A stretch of DNA of 64,000 bases from Bacillus sp. B-jedd (GTDB lineage: Bacteria; Bacillota; Bacilli; Bacillales; Cytobacillaceae): assembly GCF_000821085.1 (NCBI RefSeq), contig NZ_CCXR01000001.1, positions 3,369,001-3,433,000 on the forward strand, written 5' to 3'. Shown here one piece after another: positions 1 through 8,548 of the stretch. Below the pieces are notes generated by a model that did no database searches, was not told the origin of the DNA, and was given only the letters and a program-made list of their open reading frames with translations. Position numbers and translations under genes: made by a program. Every line of letters starts with the position of its first letter. Within the stretch, counting starts at the first letter, position 1.

Positions 1-124
1 TCTAGTTTTTTATGTATCTTGCTTTTTGGGTGTGAATCTACTAAAAAAGATATATACTTAATTTAGGGAGTTTTGTGATTGATTGACGTCTTAATCACTG
101 ATTGATAAAACCACTTTTGCAAAA

Positions 125-406
125 AACTATATAGGTTGAATTTAATTATTACTTGATTAAATTTGAATAGCTGGTTGATTGGAGCTCAGGCATGTAGACT
201 CCTCGAAAATGCTAACGCATTTCCTTCGTGCAAAGCCCACTCGAAGAAGCTGGTTGTCCTGCGGGATAGAGCAGCAAGGGGAGACCCCACAGGAGCTTTG
301 CTCCGAGGAGGCTCCACTGATGCCCCGCGGAAAGCGAAATGCCCGGAGCGGAAATCAACCACCAGCTTTCCGTTTCATACTAATCTTTATTTCAACCTAT
401 ATAGTT
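125..406 (+). repeat. MITE-like repeat, subfamily A, copy 1
   Basis: A 282-bp element bounded by a perfect 16-bp inverted repeat, AACTATATAGGTTGAA at 125-140 and its complement at 391-406. The interior (about 180-360) carries the modular GC-rich core found at four other places in the window (27.3, 38.4, 53.3 and 56.5 kb). That core includes an ACTCCTCGAAAATGCTAACG block, a GGAGACC...GGAGGCTCC hairpin and a final GCGGAAATCAAC. No transposase is encoded. It lies directly upstream of the AraC gene start, so it separates that gene from its original promoter or supplies a new one. A target-site duplication was not obvious. Confidence 0.75.
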
Positions 407-445
407 CATTTTATATCGAAAACCCGCTGGGAGGATGAGTCCAGG

Positions 446-1297
446 ATGTCCAATGTGTTGTATGAGCTGCCGAAGGCACCAAGAGAGCACTTGCCAATCA
501 AGCTTTTATATGTAACAAAATCGAAGTATGACACTGACTGGCACAGCAAGACCCATACCCATCACTTCACCGAAATTCTCTATGTCACGAAGGGCCAGGG
601 TTCCTTCGTATCGCCAGGCCAGGAGGTTCCGATTAAGGAATATGATATTGTCATCGTCAATCCGCACATCGAACATACGGAAAAGTCTTCTCCTGAGCAG
701 CCGCTTGAATACATCGCGCTTGGCGTCCAAGGGCTTTCCATTTCGTCTATTGAAAATACTGGACAAGTAAGCTTCTATAATTACCACCGCGACAAAGAGA
801 TTTACTTGTTCTTCCTGCAAAGGCTGCTAGAAGAAGTAGAGAACCAAAAGGACGATTACGAACTGATCGTGCAAAACATCCTTGAAATCCTTTTGCTCAA
901 AATGACCCGTAAGAAAGCGTTTACACTTGAAAAAACCTCACCACAGAAAATCAACAAAGATGTCGCCTTTATCAAAAACTACATCAAGCAGCACTTCCGC
1001 GAGGACCTCAACCTCGACACCCTCGCCGAAGCCAGCCACATCAACAAATATTACATGGCCCATTTATTTAAAAAATCAGTCGGCATCTCCCCGATTGAAT
1101 ACTTGATCCAAACAAGAATCCGGGAAAGCAAACTATTGCTCGAAACAACCAACTACCCAATATCCGACATCGCGGCAATAACCGGCTTCTCATCCCAATC
1201 TTTTTTCGCCCAATCTTTTAAACGCGTCACAAACGAAACACCCTCCCAATACCGCAAATCGAAAAACATCACCGCTCGAAAGCGGAAAGCGAAATAA
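446..1297 (+). CDS. AraC-family transcriptional regulator with cupin sensor domain
   Basis: A 283-residue DNA-binding regulator. Residues about 20-100 form a cupin-like ligand-binding domain with a histidine cluster (HTHH near 37-40). Residues about 170-270 are a two-helix AraC/XylS DNA-binding domain ending in the usual SQSFFAQSFKRVTNETPSQY pattern. The reading frame stays open upstream to 179, but that stretch is the dispersed repeat. The ATG at 446, preceded by GGGAGG at 429-434, is the credible start. This domain order is typical of sugar-responsive activators. It stands alone, so the target is unknown, and no operator can be assigned because the upstream DNA is repeat. Confidence 0.85.
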   Translation: MSNVLYELPKAPREHLPIKLLYVTKSKYDTDWHSKTHTHHFTEILYVTKGQGSFVSPGQEVPIKEYDIVIVNPHIEHTEKSSPEQPLEYIALGVQGLSISSIENTGQVSFYNYHRDKEIYLFFLQRLLEEVENQKDDYELIVQNILEILLLKMTRKKAFTLEKTSPQKINKDVAFIKNYIKQHFREDLNLDTLAEASHINKYYMAHLFKKSVGISPIEYLIQTRIRESKLLLETTNYPISDIAAITGFSSQSFFAQSFKRVTNETPSQYRKSKNITARKRKAK

Positions 1298-1303
1298 AGC
1301 AGG

Positions 1304-1354
1304 GGACGCTTCCAGCGCTTCATCCGGATGTAAAATGAAGCACTGGAAACGTCC
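1304..1354. repeat. GGGACGGTTC-type hairpin element, copy 1
   Basis: The inverted repeat GGACGCTTCCAGCGCTTCAT / ATGAAGCACTGGAAACGTCC has an 11-nt loop. It follows the AraC gene and belongs to the short hairpin family repeated elsewhere in the window (2.4, 10.9, 27.5, 38.4, 44.2 and 57.0 kb). It may also act as a transcription barrier between the convergent genes. Confidence 0.7.
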
Positions 1355-1362
1355 TTTTCAGC

Positions 1363-1394
1363 GAAAAAAAAGAACCGGAAGGTGTTACCTTCCC
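1363..1394 (-). terminator. Intrinsic terminator of the L,D-transpeptidase gene
   Basis: Read on the minus strand, the stem GGAAGGT-AAC-ACCTTCC is followed by GGTTCTTTTTTTT. It lies immediately after the transpeptidase stop codon. Confidence 0.8.
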
Positions 1395-1396
1395 GC

Positions 1397-2293
1397 TCAA
1401 TAACTCGTATAACTTGCACTAACCCATCCATACTTCCCTTTGCTGTATTCAATCCGAAGCCATGTCTGCTTTTGCGAATTTAAATAAACATCCTTCACCG
1501 TAAAAACCTGATTCTTCTTAACTACGCCAACAATTTTCGAACCAGTGGTAGCGCTGGCACGCACATTCAACGCACTTGCTGTAATTTTTACAGTAGATTT
1601 CGCTTCTTTTATGTCGATAATCGGTTTCTTTTTCGGATCCAGCCATTTCAGAATCGTAACGAGGTCACCTTCATTCACAGCCACACACCCAAGTGTGTAC
1701 TTTGTCGAACTCGTTTTTATATGCAAAAAAATCGCACTGCCGGCTCCCTTTACAATTGGGTTATCATTGTACCTAATCACAACGGCATACTTATACAAAG
1801 GATGGTTCAACCTTTCGAAAGACTTCCAACGGTCGGCCGGATTCCCTTTATAATTGACCCATTTGTTGTAATCTGGCGAGTTGACATCATCAATCCAATA
1901 GTCATATTTTGTTGCGGCTTTAAATGGGTAAATCATACCGGCCGGCTTTGGCGCCCAGCCGAAAGAAGTCCCCAGCAAATAAGTTCCAAGTGGCGTCTTC
2001 GCGTCCCCTTCTTTCCCTTTACCGATGCCAGACTTTCCTACAACCGCTTGGATAGGCGCCGAATACTTGACCCATTTGCCATTTTGCTTCACATATCTCT
2101 GCAAAATAGCAGACGAACTTGACTTAGCCGCTTCCACCACAATCATTTGGCTTGCCTCGCTTTTCAAAACCGAAGCGTTGGACACAGCCGCCTCAGCCTT
2201 GGAGGAAAAACCGCCCGCACTAAAAAACAAAACAACCGCTAATAAGGGCAAAAAAAACTTCTTTCTACCTTGAACGAAATGACTTCCTGTCAT
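1397..2293 (-). CDS. Secreted L,D-transpeptidase (YkuD domain) with C-terminal SH3b domain
   Basis: A 298-residue exported cell-wall enzyme. A signal peptide (residues 1-35, ending AEA) is followed by a YkuD-type catalytic domain of about residues 48-225, with His191 and the nucleophile-like Cys203 in a TLGCVAVNE context. A bacterial SH3 domain occupies residues 233-298 (ALNVRASATTGSKIVG, then a closing YGWVSASY). YkuD enzymes form or exchange 3-3 peptidoglycan cross-links or attach proteins, and the SH3b domain probably binds wall peptide. The start is backed by AAAAGGAGG eight bases upstream. It is a single-gene unit with its own terminator. The context around Cys differs slightly from the classical SHGC form, so activity is inferred. 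Confidence 0.85.
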   Translation of the reverse strand: MTGSHFVQGRKKFFLPLLAVVLFFSAGGFSSKAEAAVSNASVLKSEASQMIVVEAAKSSSSAILQRYVKQNGKWVKYSAPIQAVVGKSGIGKGKEGDAKTPLGTYLLGTSFGWAPKPAGMIYPFKAATKYDYWIDDVNSPDYNKWVNYKGNPADRWKSFERLNHPLYKYAVVIRYNDNPIVKGAGSAIFLHIKTSSTKYTLGCVAVNEGDLVTILKWLDPKKKPIIDIKEAKSTVKITASALNVRASATTGSKIVGVVKKNQVFTVKDVYLNSQKQTWLRIEYSKGKYGWVSASYTSY

Positions 2294-2411
2294 TATCTGA
2301 GCCTCCTTTTAATACCCTCAATTTTTAAACGAATCCTCGCAGCAAAAAAGAGAAAAAAGACCTAGATCTCGGAAATCAGGAGGAAATACCCTGTTTAAAA
2401 CAATGGAACAA

Positions 2412-2462
2412 GGAGGCGACTCTAAAGCTTCATTTAAAACCAGAATGAAGCCGGAACCTCCC
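2412..2462. repeat. GGGACGGTTC-type hairpin element, copy 2 (divergent)
   Basis: GGAGGCGACTCTAAAGCTTCATT pairs imperfectly with AATGAAGCCGGAACCTCC. The inner AAGCTTCATT/AATGAAGC half matches copies 1, 3 and 5. It lies between the transpeptidase start and the end of the esterase gene and may also serve as terminator for the nan-like operon. Confidence 0.55.
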
Positions 2463-2487
2463 CAGTATCTCGCAAAAAAACAGGTAA

Positions 2488-3474
2488 TTAGGAGCCATAA
2501 ATTCGCTCATGAATGAAGGCTATTTTCTTTTCTTCATGGAAAGGGTTGGGCTCATGCTGATATTGGGGATAGGGAACGATGGTTTTGTCTTGGCTTCGTA
2601 TATGGTTAAAGGCCGCATAAGCTGATGAGGGAGGAGTCGTGGAATCTTCCAGGCCGATACCCATTAATATAGGCACTTGGATATCCGGGCAAAAATGCAA
2701 TGCATCGACATAGGCAAGTGTATCCAAAATTTTCGATTTCAAGTTGTTCTCCGGATTATGTAATTTTAAATAATTGATGAGTTCCATGTATGGGCCAGAC
2801 AGGGAAACCTCCAAGGCACGGTCAAAGTGGGTCAAAAAAGGCCAATCACAGGCGACAAACTGGACTTTTACTTCCAAGCCGGCTGCAACAAGGGCCAGCC
2901 CTCCTCCCTGGGAAGCGCCATTGACTCCCAAAATAGTCGGCTTTACAGGCGCGCCTGTTAGAACCCATTCCAGTTGAGCGATAATATCACGGTAAACATT
3001 TGTATAATAGTAGGTTTCCCTTTCAAAAATCCCAAGAGTCATCCAGCCAGTTATTCTGCTGCCATTCGGGTAGTTGGCATAATCAGGTGAATCCCCCTGC
3101 CCCCTTACATCGAAAGCAATCACCGTTATTCCCTGAAGTACCCATTTTAAAAACTCGGATGGCAAGCCGCGGCTTCCCGTATACCCATGGAATTGAAGTT
3201 TCACCGGCCCTTCCAGTAGACGCTTTAGCCTCATCAGAGTTCCCTTAATCGGCGTACGATCCCAGCTATGGAGCGTTAATTCGGCCACCTCAACAGAGGC
3301 GAGCGGATAATCAATCCACTTAACATCTACAGAAAAGCCGGAACGCTTCACCCGCTCTTTTTCGCCCTTCCAAAACGAGGCGAAATCAGCCGGTTTATTC
3401 ACCAGCTCCGGTTTATACGCCTGCAGCTGTTCTAAAGAAAAATCCCCTATATGTCTCCCCATCGGTGGCACCAT
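2488..3474 (-). CDS. Carbohydrate esterase family 7 (acetylxylan esterase / cephalosporin-C deacetylase type)
   Basis: A 328-residue alpha/beta hydrolase that removes O-acetyl groups from sugars. It carries the three CE7 signatures: RGQ at 124-126, GASQGG with nucleophile Ser188, and a C-terminal His-Glu pair (His307) after Asp277. There is no signal peptide, so it acts on imported sugars in the cytoplasm. It starts two bases after the RpiR stop codon, so translation is probably coupled. A second in-frame ATG at 3462 is an alternative start. As the last gene of a nanE-containing operon, it may deacetylate O-acetylated amino sugars. An Axe1-type esterase is also known beside pneumococcal nan genes. 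Substrate is inferred only. Confidence 0.85.
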   Translation of the reverse strand: MVPPMGRHIGDFSLEQLQAYKPELVNKPADFASFWKGEKERVKRSGFSVDVKWIDYPLASVEVAELTLHSWDRTPIKGTLMRLKRLLEGPVKLQFHGYTGSRGLPSEFLKWVLQGITVIAFDVRGQGDSPDYANYPNGSRITGWMTLGIFERETYYYTNVYRDIIAQLEWVLTGAPVKPTILGVNGASQGGGLALVAAGLEVKVQFVACDWPFLTHFDRALEVSLSGPYMELINYLKLHNPENNLKSKILDTLAYVDALHFCPDIQVPILMGIGLEDSTTPPSSAYAAFNHIRSQDKTIVPYPQYQHEPNPFHEEKKIAFIHERIYGS

Positions 3475-3476
3475 CC

Positions 3477-4304
3477 TTAATACATCTTATGTGTAACAGC
3501 TTTTGCCGTGGCTTTCCGTGCGGTTTGCGCAATGTCCTCTCTCTTGTTAATAATGGCGGAATGCAGAATATCCAGTACAGACAATTGGGCCATTTTTGAA
3601 ACAATCGAGCTGCCTTCGAGCGGCCCTTCCTTTGAGGAAGTTAAAAGAACAATATCCGCTAATTTAGTAATAGGTGATTTGCTATTGCTCGTTATACAAA
3701 TAATCCTCGCACCTGCCTTTTTTGCGATCTCAATGTTGTGAATCGTATCTTTTGTGCTTCCAGAAACAGATATCCCAACCGCACAATCATTTTCGTTCAG
3801 CAATGAGGCGCTCATCGCCTGGAAATGGCTATCCTGCTTGGCGTCGCATTTAATCCCTATTCTTGTGAATACATTGACTGCCTCCAAAGCGGTTAATCCA
3901 GACGATCCAACGCCAAAGAAGAGAGTATTTTGCGAAGAAAGAATGGCTTGAACCGCTTTTCCCACCTGCTCTTCATCCAATAACTGTCTACTTTCCTCAA
4001 GGACTTTCAAATGCATCGATGTTGTTTTTTTAATAATGGATTGCTCGATTTCTTCTTCAGATGCCATCATCACAGATTCTTGAGCGAGCGCTAATTTAAA
4101 GTCCTGAAAACCAGAAAAGCCGATTTTTCTGCACAGGCGCAAAACAGTGGTTTCCCCGACATCTGCTTTTTCAGCCAATTCGGTAACGGAACAATAAATA
4201 ATATCATTTAAATTAGCCACAATATAATCTGCGGCTTTTTTTTCTGTTTTGGTTAAGCTATTATAATAGCTTTTGATTTTCAGAGTGGTACTTATCGTAG
4301 ACAT
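3477..4304 (-). CDS. RpiR/MurR-family transcriptional regulator
   Basis: A 275-residue regulator with an N-terminal RpiR helix-turn-helix (residues 1-77, recognition region VGETTVLRLCRKIGFSGF) and a C-terminal SIS phosphosugar-binding domain (about 120-250, with GSSGLTALEA and SVSGSTKDTIHN). Such proteins control amino-sugar catabolism by binding sugar phosphates. The family includes streptococcal NanR and MurR of E. coli. It is embedded between the permease and esterase genes with gaps of 26 and 2 bases, so it is co-transcribed and probably autoregulates the operon. The likely effector is ManNAc-6-P or GlcNAc-6-P. AGGGTGA precedes the ATG. Confidence 0.88.
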   Translation of the reverse strand: MSTISTTLKIKSYYNSLTKTEKKAADYIVANLNDIIYCSVTELAEKADVGETTVLRLCRKIGFSGFQDFKLALAQESVMMASEEEIEQSIIKKTTSMHLKVLEESRQLLDEEQVGKAVQAILSSQNTLFFGVGSSGLTALEAVNVFTRIGIKCDAKQDSHFQAMSASLLNENDCAVGISVSGSTKDTIHNIEIAKKAGARIICITSNSKSPITKLADIVLLTSSKEGPLEGSSIVSKMAQLSVLDILHSAIINKREDIAQTARKATAKAVTHKMY

Positions 4305-4330
4305 TATCGTTCACCCTAACCTTTTAGTAA

Positions 4331-5161
4331 CTATTCTTTAACAGAACCTGCAGTTGATCCTTCGATAAGCCGCCTTTGAAAAATCAAATAAAAGAGCGTG
4401 ACCGGGATGAATGATAGGACCAGCCCGGCATACAGGGCTCCCCAGTCGGTATGATATTGCTGAATCATCATGATATTGGCCAACTTTACAGGCAATGTCT
4501 TTAATTCATCATCGGTTATTAAAATAAGCGCCAGTATGTATTCATTCCAAATACCAACAAAATTAAAGATCGCTGCGGAAATCAGGCCTGGTTTTGCCAA
4601 CGGAAACATCACCATCCAAAAAACCTTAAATGGTCCGCATCCGTCAATAATGGCGGCTTCTTCTAAAGAATCCGGTATTTGATTAAAAAAAGCAATCAAC
4701 ATAAATATTGTAAACGATAATGAATAGGCAATATAGACCAAAATCAAGCCCGGGATGCTATTGACAAGCCCCAGATCATTCATTAACAAAAACAACGGAG
4801 CCATTGCCAAAAAGGTCGGCAGCATCAAGCCCATTAAAAATGTATTCTGGACAGCGATTCGAAAGCGGAACTTTTTCCTGCTCAATACATAGGCAGCCAT
4901 TGCCGAAATGATGACAATTAGAGTCACTGTAATCAATGTAACGATAATGCTATTAATAAATCCAATCCCTAAGCCAGCTTCATTCCAGGCGTTCGAGTAA
5001 TTCTCAAACGTTATTTTTTCCGGAAAAGATAATGGTTTTAATAAGATATCAGCCGATGATTTGACTGAATTCACAAAAACCCAGATGACCGGGATAATAA
5101 TCAAAAGAGATAGAAATGTGAGGAACAAATGGCTTCCAATATTCCGAAAAAACTTGCCCAT
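4331..5161 (-). CDS. Carbohydrate ABC transporter permease (MalG type)
   Basis: A 276-residue inner-membrane protein with six predicted helices. It carries the EAA loop EAAIIDGCGPFKVFWMVMFP, the site where MalG-type permeases contact the ATPase. It is the second permease of the nan-like importer. Its ATG directly abuts the TAG of the upstream permease gene, and its ribosome site lies inside that gene, so the two are translationally coupled. No ATPase gene is present in the operon. The substrate is inferred from nanE to be an N-acetylmannosamine- or sialic-acid-related sugar. Confidence 0.88.
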   Translation of the reverse strand: MGKFFRNIGSHLFLTFLSLLIIIPVIWVFVNSVKSSADILLKPLSFPEKITFENYSNAWNEAGLGIGFINSIIVTLITVTLIVIISAMAAYVLSRKKFRFRIAVQNTFLMGLMLPTFLAMAPLFLLMNDLGLVNSIPGLILVYIAYSLSFTIFMLIAFFNQIPDSLEEAAIIDGCGPFKVFWMVMFPLAKPGLISAAIFNFVGIWNEYILALILITDDELKTLPVKLANIMMIQQYHTDWGALYAGLVLSFIPVTLFYLIFQRRLIEGSTAGSVKE

Positions 5162-6037
5162 CTAGCCTTCCCTCCTCGTAACCTTCAACGTCAACATTGA
5201 TGCAATTAATGTAAGGATTAAAAAGATAACTCCAAGAGCTGAAGCATAACCAAAATTGAAGTTCGAAAACGCCTGCTCATAAATATAAAGGGAAATTGGC
5301 TGGGTTGACCGGTTAGGTCCCCCGCCCGTTAACAATTGCGGCATTTCAAATATTTTAATTGTATTGATCAATGTAAATATCGTAACTACCTGCAAAATAT
5401 CCCTCAGCATTGGGAGCGTAATATAAATGCTTTTTTTAAATTTGGTTGCCCCATCAATTTCAGCCGCTTCAAGGATATCCTGCGGAATATTCAGGATGGC
5501 CGCGAGAATCAAAATGCTGTAAAACCCGACCATTCCCCACACATTAACGAAAACGACACTGCCAAACGCCGTTTCCGTCCGTCCAAGCCATTCAGTCATA
5601 AGGAAGTCCAATCCTACCGCATCAAGCAGTCCGTTAAACATGCCATTGACTGGATTCAATATGGTTGACCATAGCATCGCGATAGCTACTCCCGGAAGAA
5701 TATATGGGAAGAACGTAATCGAACGATAAAGATTCAGCCATCTTGTTTTCAAAAAATGAGAAATCGAGAGTGCGATTACGACTGATAGCAATAAAACGAT
5801 CGGAACCTGGATTAATATGTATTTCCCTGTCACCTTCAAAGTGTTAATAAAGATTTCATCCTCAAGCATCCGTTTATAATTATCGAGCCCAATAAATGTT
5901 TTTGTTCCGAGGCCCCGCCAATTATATAAACTCATCAGAAATGCATTGAAGGATGGGTAGATGACAAATAAAAGGTAAAGGACCGAAGCTGGCAATAAAA
6001 ACACCAGAATCGACCATCTTTCGCTTGCGTATCTCAA
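5162..6037 (-). CDS. Carbohydrate ABC transporter permease (MalF type)
   Basis: A 291-residue membrane protein with six helices and the EAA motif EAAEIDGATKFKKSIYITLP. It is the first permease of the nan-like importer and pairs with the next gene. The frame is open to a TTG at 6070, but AAAGG about ten bases before the TTG at 6037 gives a better start (MRYASERWSIL). The exact start is uncertain. It follows the lipoprotein gene by about 80 bases, as usual for lipoprotein-permease-permease operons. Confidence 0.85.
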   Translation of the reverse strand: MRYASERWSILVFLLPASVLYLLFVIYPSFNAFLMSLYNWRGLGTKTFIGLDNYKRMLEDEIFINTLKVTGKYILIQVPIVLLLSVVIALSISHFLKTRWLNLYRSITFFPYILPGVAIAMLWSTILNPVNGMFNGLLDAVGLDFLMTEWLGRTETAFGSVVFVNVWGMVGFYSILILAAILNIPQDILEAAEIDGATKFKKSIYITLPMLRDILQVVTIFTLINTIKIFEMPQLLTGGGPNRSTQPISLYIYEQAFSNFNFGYASALGVIFLILTLIASMLTLKVTRREG

Positions 6038-6120
6038 AAACTCACAACCTTTCAAAATAGAGAGGCCCAAGAATTACTCAGACCTCTCCCCACCGTTATG
6101 AAATTACCAAAAATATGAAC

Positions 6121-7449
6121 TTACCAGGAGTATGTTGTTTTTTCAATGTTGTCATCTTTTCTAATTTGTTCTGCGAATTTCTCTGCCTGCTCTACGAACT
6201 TTTCAGGAGTGAGCTCACCAAGCATGAGGCTTTGATAAATATTGTTCATATTCCCGACCAGTTCTGGATAAGAATCATTAATTGCCGTAGGGGCGTACGA
6301 ACCTCCTGCATCCTGAAGGACTTTAAGCGCACTCTTCAAAGGCTCAGATTGAATTGCATCTTCTGTATTTTTGACAACACTGGCAAGACCCTTGGAAGAG
6401 ACCATTTTCTCTACTTCCTTTTCGCTCGATAGGAACTTCAAGAACTTGATTGTTTCTTCTTTATTTTTCGATCCGCTTGGGATATACCAGGCACCGCCCC
6501 AACCTGTCGAGACAGGCGCAAGATGCTCGCCTTTACCGCCAGGGAATGCAGGCTGATTAAATGCACGCAGTTTAAAGTCAGCCGGAATGACATCCTTCAT
6601 TTCGCCTTCCAGCCAGGAACCTGCCATAACAAACAAGGACTTACGCTGGAAGAATAATGTTTGCGCTTCCGTGTGGGACAATCCAAACGTTCCTTTCAAA
6701 AACAGGCCTTCATCAACCATACGCTGTGATTCTTTTGCCGCTTCTAAAAATGCAGGCGATTTCCATGCTCCCTCTTTCAGGTTGAACCCATCCAAAAGTG
6801 CTTCCTTACCGCCAATCCGTTCCACGAGCGGCAGGTATATGCCAAAGAAATAATAACCCGGATGCTTTCCTGGGACTGAAAAGACCGCGATTCCTTTCTT
6901 ATCAGCCTCGGCTTTTAACTTATACAGATCTTCCTGCGTTTTAGGAAGCTCCCATCCATTGTCTTCAAACAGCTTCTCGTCGTACCACCAAATATACCCC
7001 GGTGAAAAAATCGTAGGAATTCCGTATGTTTTTCCATCCTTCTTTTGATTGAACTGGCCTTGTTCAAATGTATCGACCCATTTTTCATCACTTTCATAAG
7101 CCTTTTCTTCGAGTGCATCATCGATCGGTTCAATCATCCCATCTTTAATAACCCCTTGGATATCAAAGCTAGGTCCTGGAACCATTAAATCAGGTACATC
7201 TTTGGATAAAAACCTTGTTTGCAGCTGAGTGTGGATATCAGGGCTTGCCGTGATTTTAATGTTTACATTTTTGTTTTTATCCATATAAGTCTTGGCTGAT
7301 TCCTTCACCCATTCAGAGCCGAATCCGCCTTCGAACATCATAACCTCAATGTCTACCTTCTTATTTCCGTCTTTGCCCGAACTTTCCTTTGAGCTGCAGC
7401 CAGCAGCTATGACCATCAATGCAACCAAAAGCAACAAGAACTTTTTCAT
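6121..7449 (-). CDS. Sugar ABC transporter substrate-binding lipoprotein
   Basis: A 442-residue extracellular solute-binding protein of family 1. The N-terminus is a lipoprotein signal peptide with lipobox AAGC, so Cys18 is lipidated and the protein is anchored outside the membrane. It delivers substrate to the two downstream permeases. The mature protein has the usual two-lobed sequence features, for example TGWGGAWYIPSGSKNKEETI near residue 315. AAAAGGGGAT precedes the ATG. It sits directly downstream of nanE, suggesting ManNAc-, sialate- or related hexosamine-containing ligands, though nothing in the sequence itself fixes the ligand. Confidence 0.88.
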   Translation of the reverse strand: MKKFLLLLVALMVIAAGCSSKESSGKDGNKKVDIEVMMFEGGFGSEWVKESAKTYMDKNKNVNIKITASPDIHTQLQTRFLSKDVPDLMVPGPSFDIQGVIKDGMIEPIDDALEEKAYESDEKWVDTFEQGQFNQKKDGKTYGIPTIFSPGYIWWYDEKLFEDNGWELPKTQEDLYKLKAEADKKGIAVFSVPGKHPGYYFFGIYLPLVERIGGKEALLDGFNLKEGAWKSPAFLEAAKESQRMVDEGLFLKGTFGLSHTEAQTLFFQRKSLFVMAGSWLEGEMKDVIPADFKLRAFNQPAFPGGKGEHLAPVSTGWGGAWYIPSGSKNKEETIKFLKFLSSEKEVEKMVSSKGLASVVKNTEDAIQSEPLKSALKVLQDAGGSYAPTAINDSYPELVGNMNNIYQSLMLGELTPEKFVEQAEKFAEQIRKDDNIEKTTYSW

Positions 7450-7606
7450 ATCTATCCCCTTTTCCTCTTAATTGTCTTTCCTGCTTGGTCACCGACCCCT
7501 GTCTCCATGTTTTAAATTCATCCTTATGTAAATCGAATGAATGCTTCACCCCCTTAATTTGAGAAACAACTCGTGATTTTTGTAACCCCTTTCATTTCTT
7601 TTTAAG

Positions 7607-8305
7607 TTAATTGTTTACACTTGTCTTTCCAATTTCTTTTGCAAATTGCTTTGTGATTTCCTGCGGACGAGTAATCGCTGAACCGACCACGACTGCGAAC
7701 GCTCCCTCCCGGATGCATTCGGCTGCGAGTTCAGGTGTATTCACTCTACCTTCAGCAATAATTGGGCATCCCGTTTTTTCCACCAATACGGTGAGGAGTG
7801 TTTTATCAAAAGTCGTAATGTGTTCGGTGTAAGGGGTATATCCAGCCAGGGTTGTTGAAATCAAATCACAGCCTAACCCTACTGCATGCAGCCCTTCTTC
7901 AGTGGTAGAAATGTCAGCCATTAATAAGACAGAAGGAAACCTTATCCTTATCTCTTCTACAAAATCGTCCAGCAGTTGTCCGCCCGGGCGCACCCTATCC
8001 GTTGCATCAAAGGCAACAATATCGGCTCCGGCTTCCACTACCTCTGCTACTTCCTTGATGGTTGGCGTTATATAAATTTCGCTATCTTGATAGTTTTTCT
8101 TATATAAACCGATAACCGGCAAATCAATCGCCTGTTTTATTGCTTTAATATCGGCTGGAGTGTTTGCCCTGATTCCCACGGCTCCGCCTTCCCGGGCTGC
8201 AATGGCCATTTTCCCCATAATTGCTGAGCCGTATAGCGGTTCATCCTCCAAAGCCTGACAAGAAACAATCAAACCTCCTTCAAGGTTCTGTAATAATGGA
8301 TTCAT
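7607..8305 (-). CDS. nanE: N-acetylmannosamine-6-phosphate 2-epimerase
   Basis: A 232-residue TIM-barrel epimerase converting ManNAc-6-P to GlcNAc-6-P, feeding amino-sugar breakdown through NagA/NagB. Family features are GIRAN at 44-48, VIGLYKK with the putative catalytic Lys69, IIAEGRVNTP with Glu185, and a VVVGSAITRP phosphate-binding loop near 206-213. The ATG at 8305 is preceded by AGAGGTG at seven bases; an upstream in-frame start lacks this. It is the first gene of the operon. The sialic-acid aldolase nanA and kinase nanK that usually accompany it are absent from the window. Confidence 0.9.
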   Translation of the reverse strand: MNPLLQNLEGGLIVSCQALEDEPLYGSAIMGKMAIAAREGGAVGIRANTPADIKAIKQAIDLPVIGLYKKNYQDSEIYITPTIKEVAEVVEAGADIVAFDATDRVRPGGQLLDDFVEEIRIRFPSVLLMADISTTEEGLHAVGLGCDLISTTLAGYTPYTEHITTFDKTLLTVLVEKTGCPIIAEGRVNTPELAAECIREGAFAVVVGSAITRPQEITKQFAKEIGKTSVNN

Positions 8306-8357
8306 TCTGGCACCTCTTATATTTTTTATTTTCTTAATTTTCAGCATATATTATTTA

Positions 8358-8370
8358 GGAGAATATTTCC
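8358..8370. promoter_or_regulatory. Candidate operator of the nan-like operon
   Basis: GGAGAATATTTCC is a short imperfect palindrome in the 243-bp gap between nanE and the divergent secreted-protein gene. On the minus strand it overlaps the place where a -10 would fall 17-18 bases after TTGAAA. The location fits repression by the operon's RpiR protein, but this is inference from position only. Confidence 0.3.
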
Positions 8371-8445
8371 ACCTTTTTCTTTAATTTTCAAGAATTTCTC
8401 CTTCTAGTCTAAAAGTCCCCTTTTTATCAAAATATTCAGATTATA

Positions 8446-8474
8446 TTGACCTTCAGAAAACTCATATCTATTAT
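8446..8474 (+). promoter_or_regulatory. Sigma-A type promoter of the secreted propeller gene
   Basis: TTGACC at 8446-8451 and TATTAT at 8469-8474 are separated by exactly 17 bases, close to the vegetative consensus. They lie about 75 bases before the TTG start of the downstream gene. Confidence 0.65.
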
Positions 8475-8548
8475 TTAGTGTGAAACAGATATAACTAGCG
8501 GAAGGAGGACAGGAAACATTACAAGCAAAAAATATAGGAGGAATCATC

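Noticed and set aside
179..445. N-terminal extension of the AraC protein
   Set aside because: It is translated from the dispersed repeat and lacks a ribosome site; the ATG at 446 has a good one.
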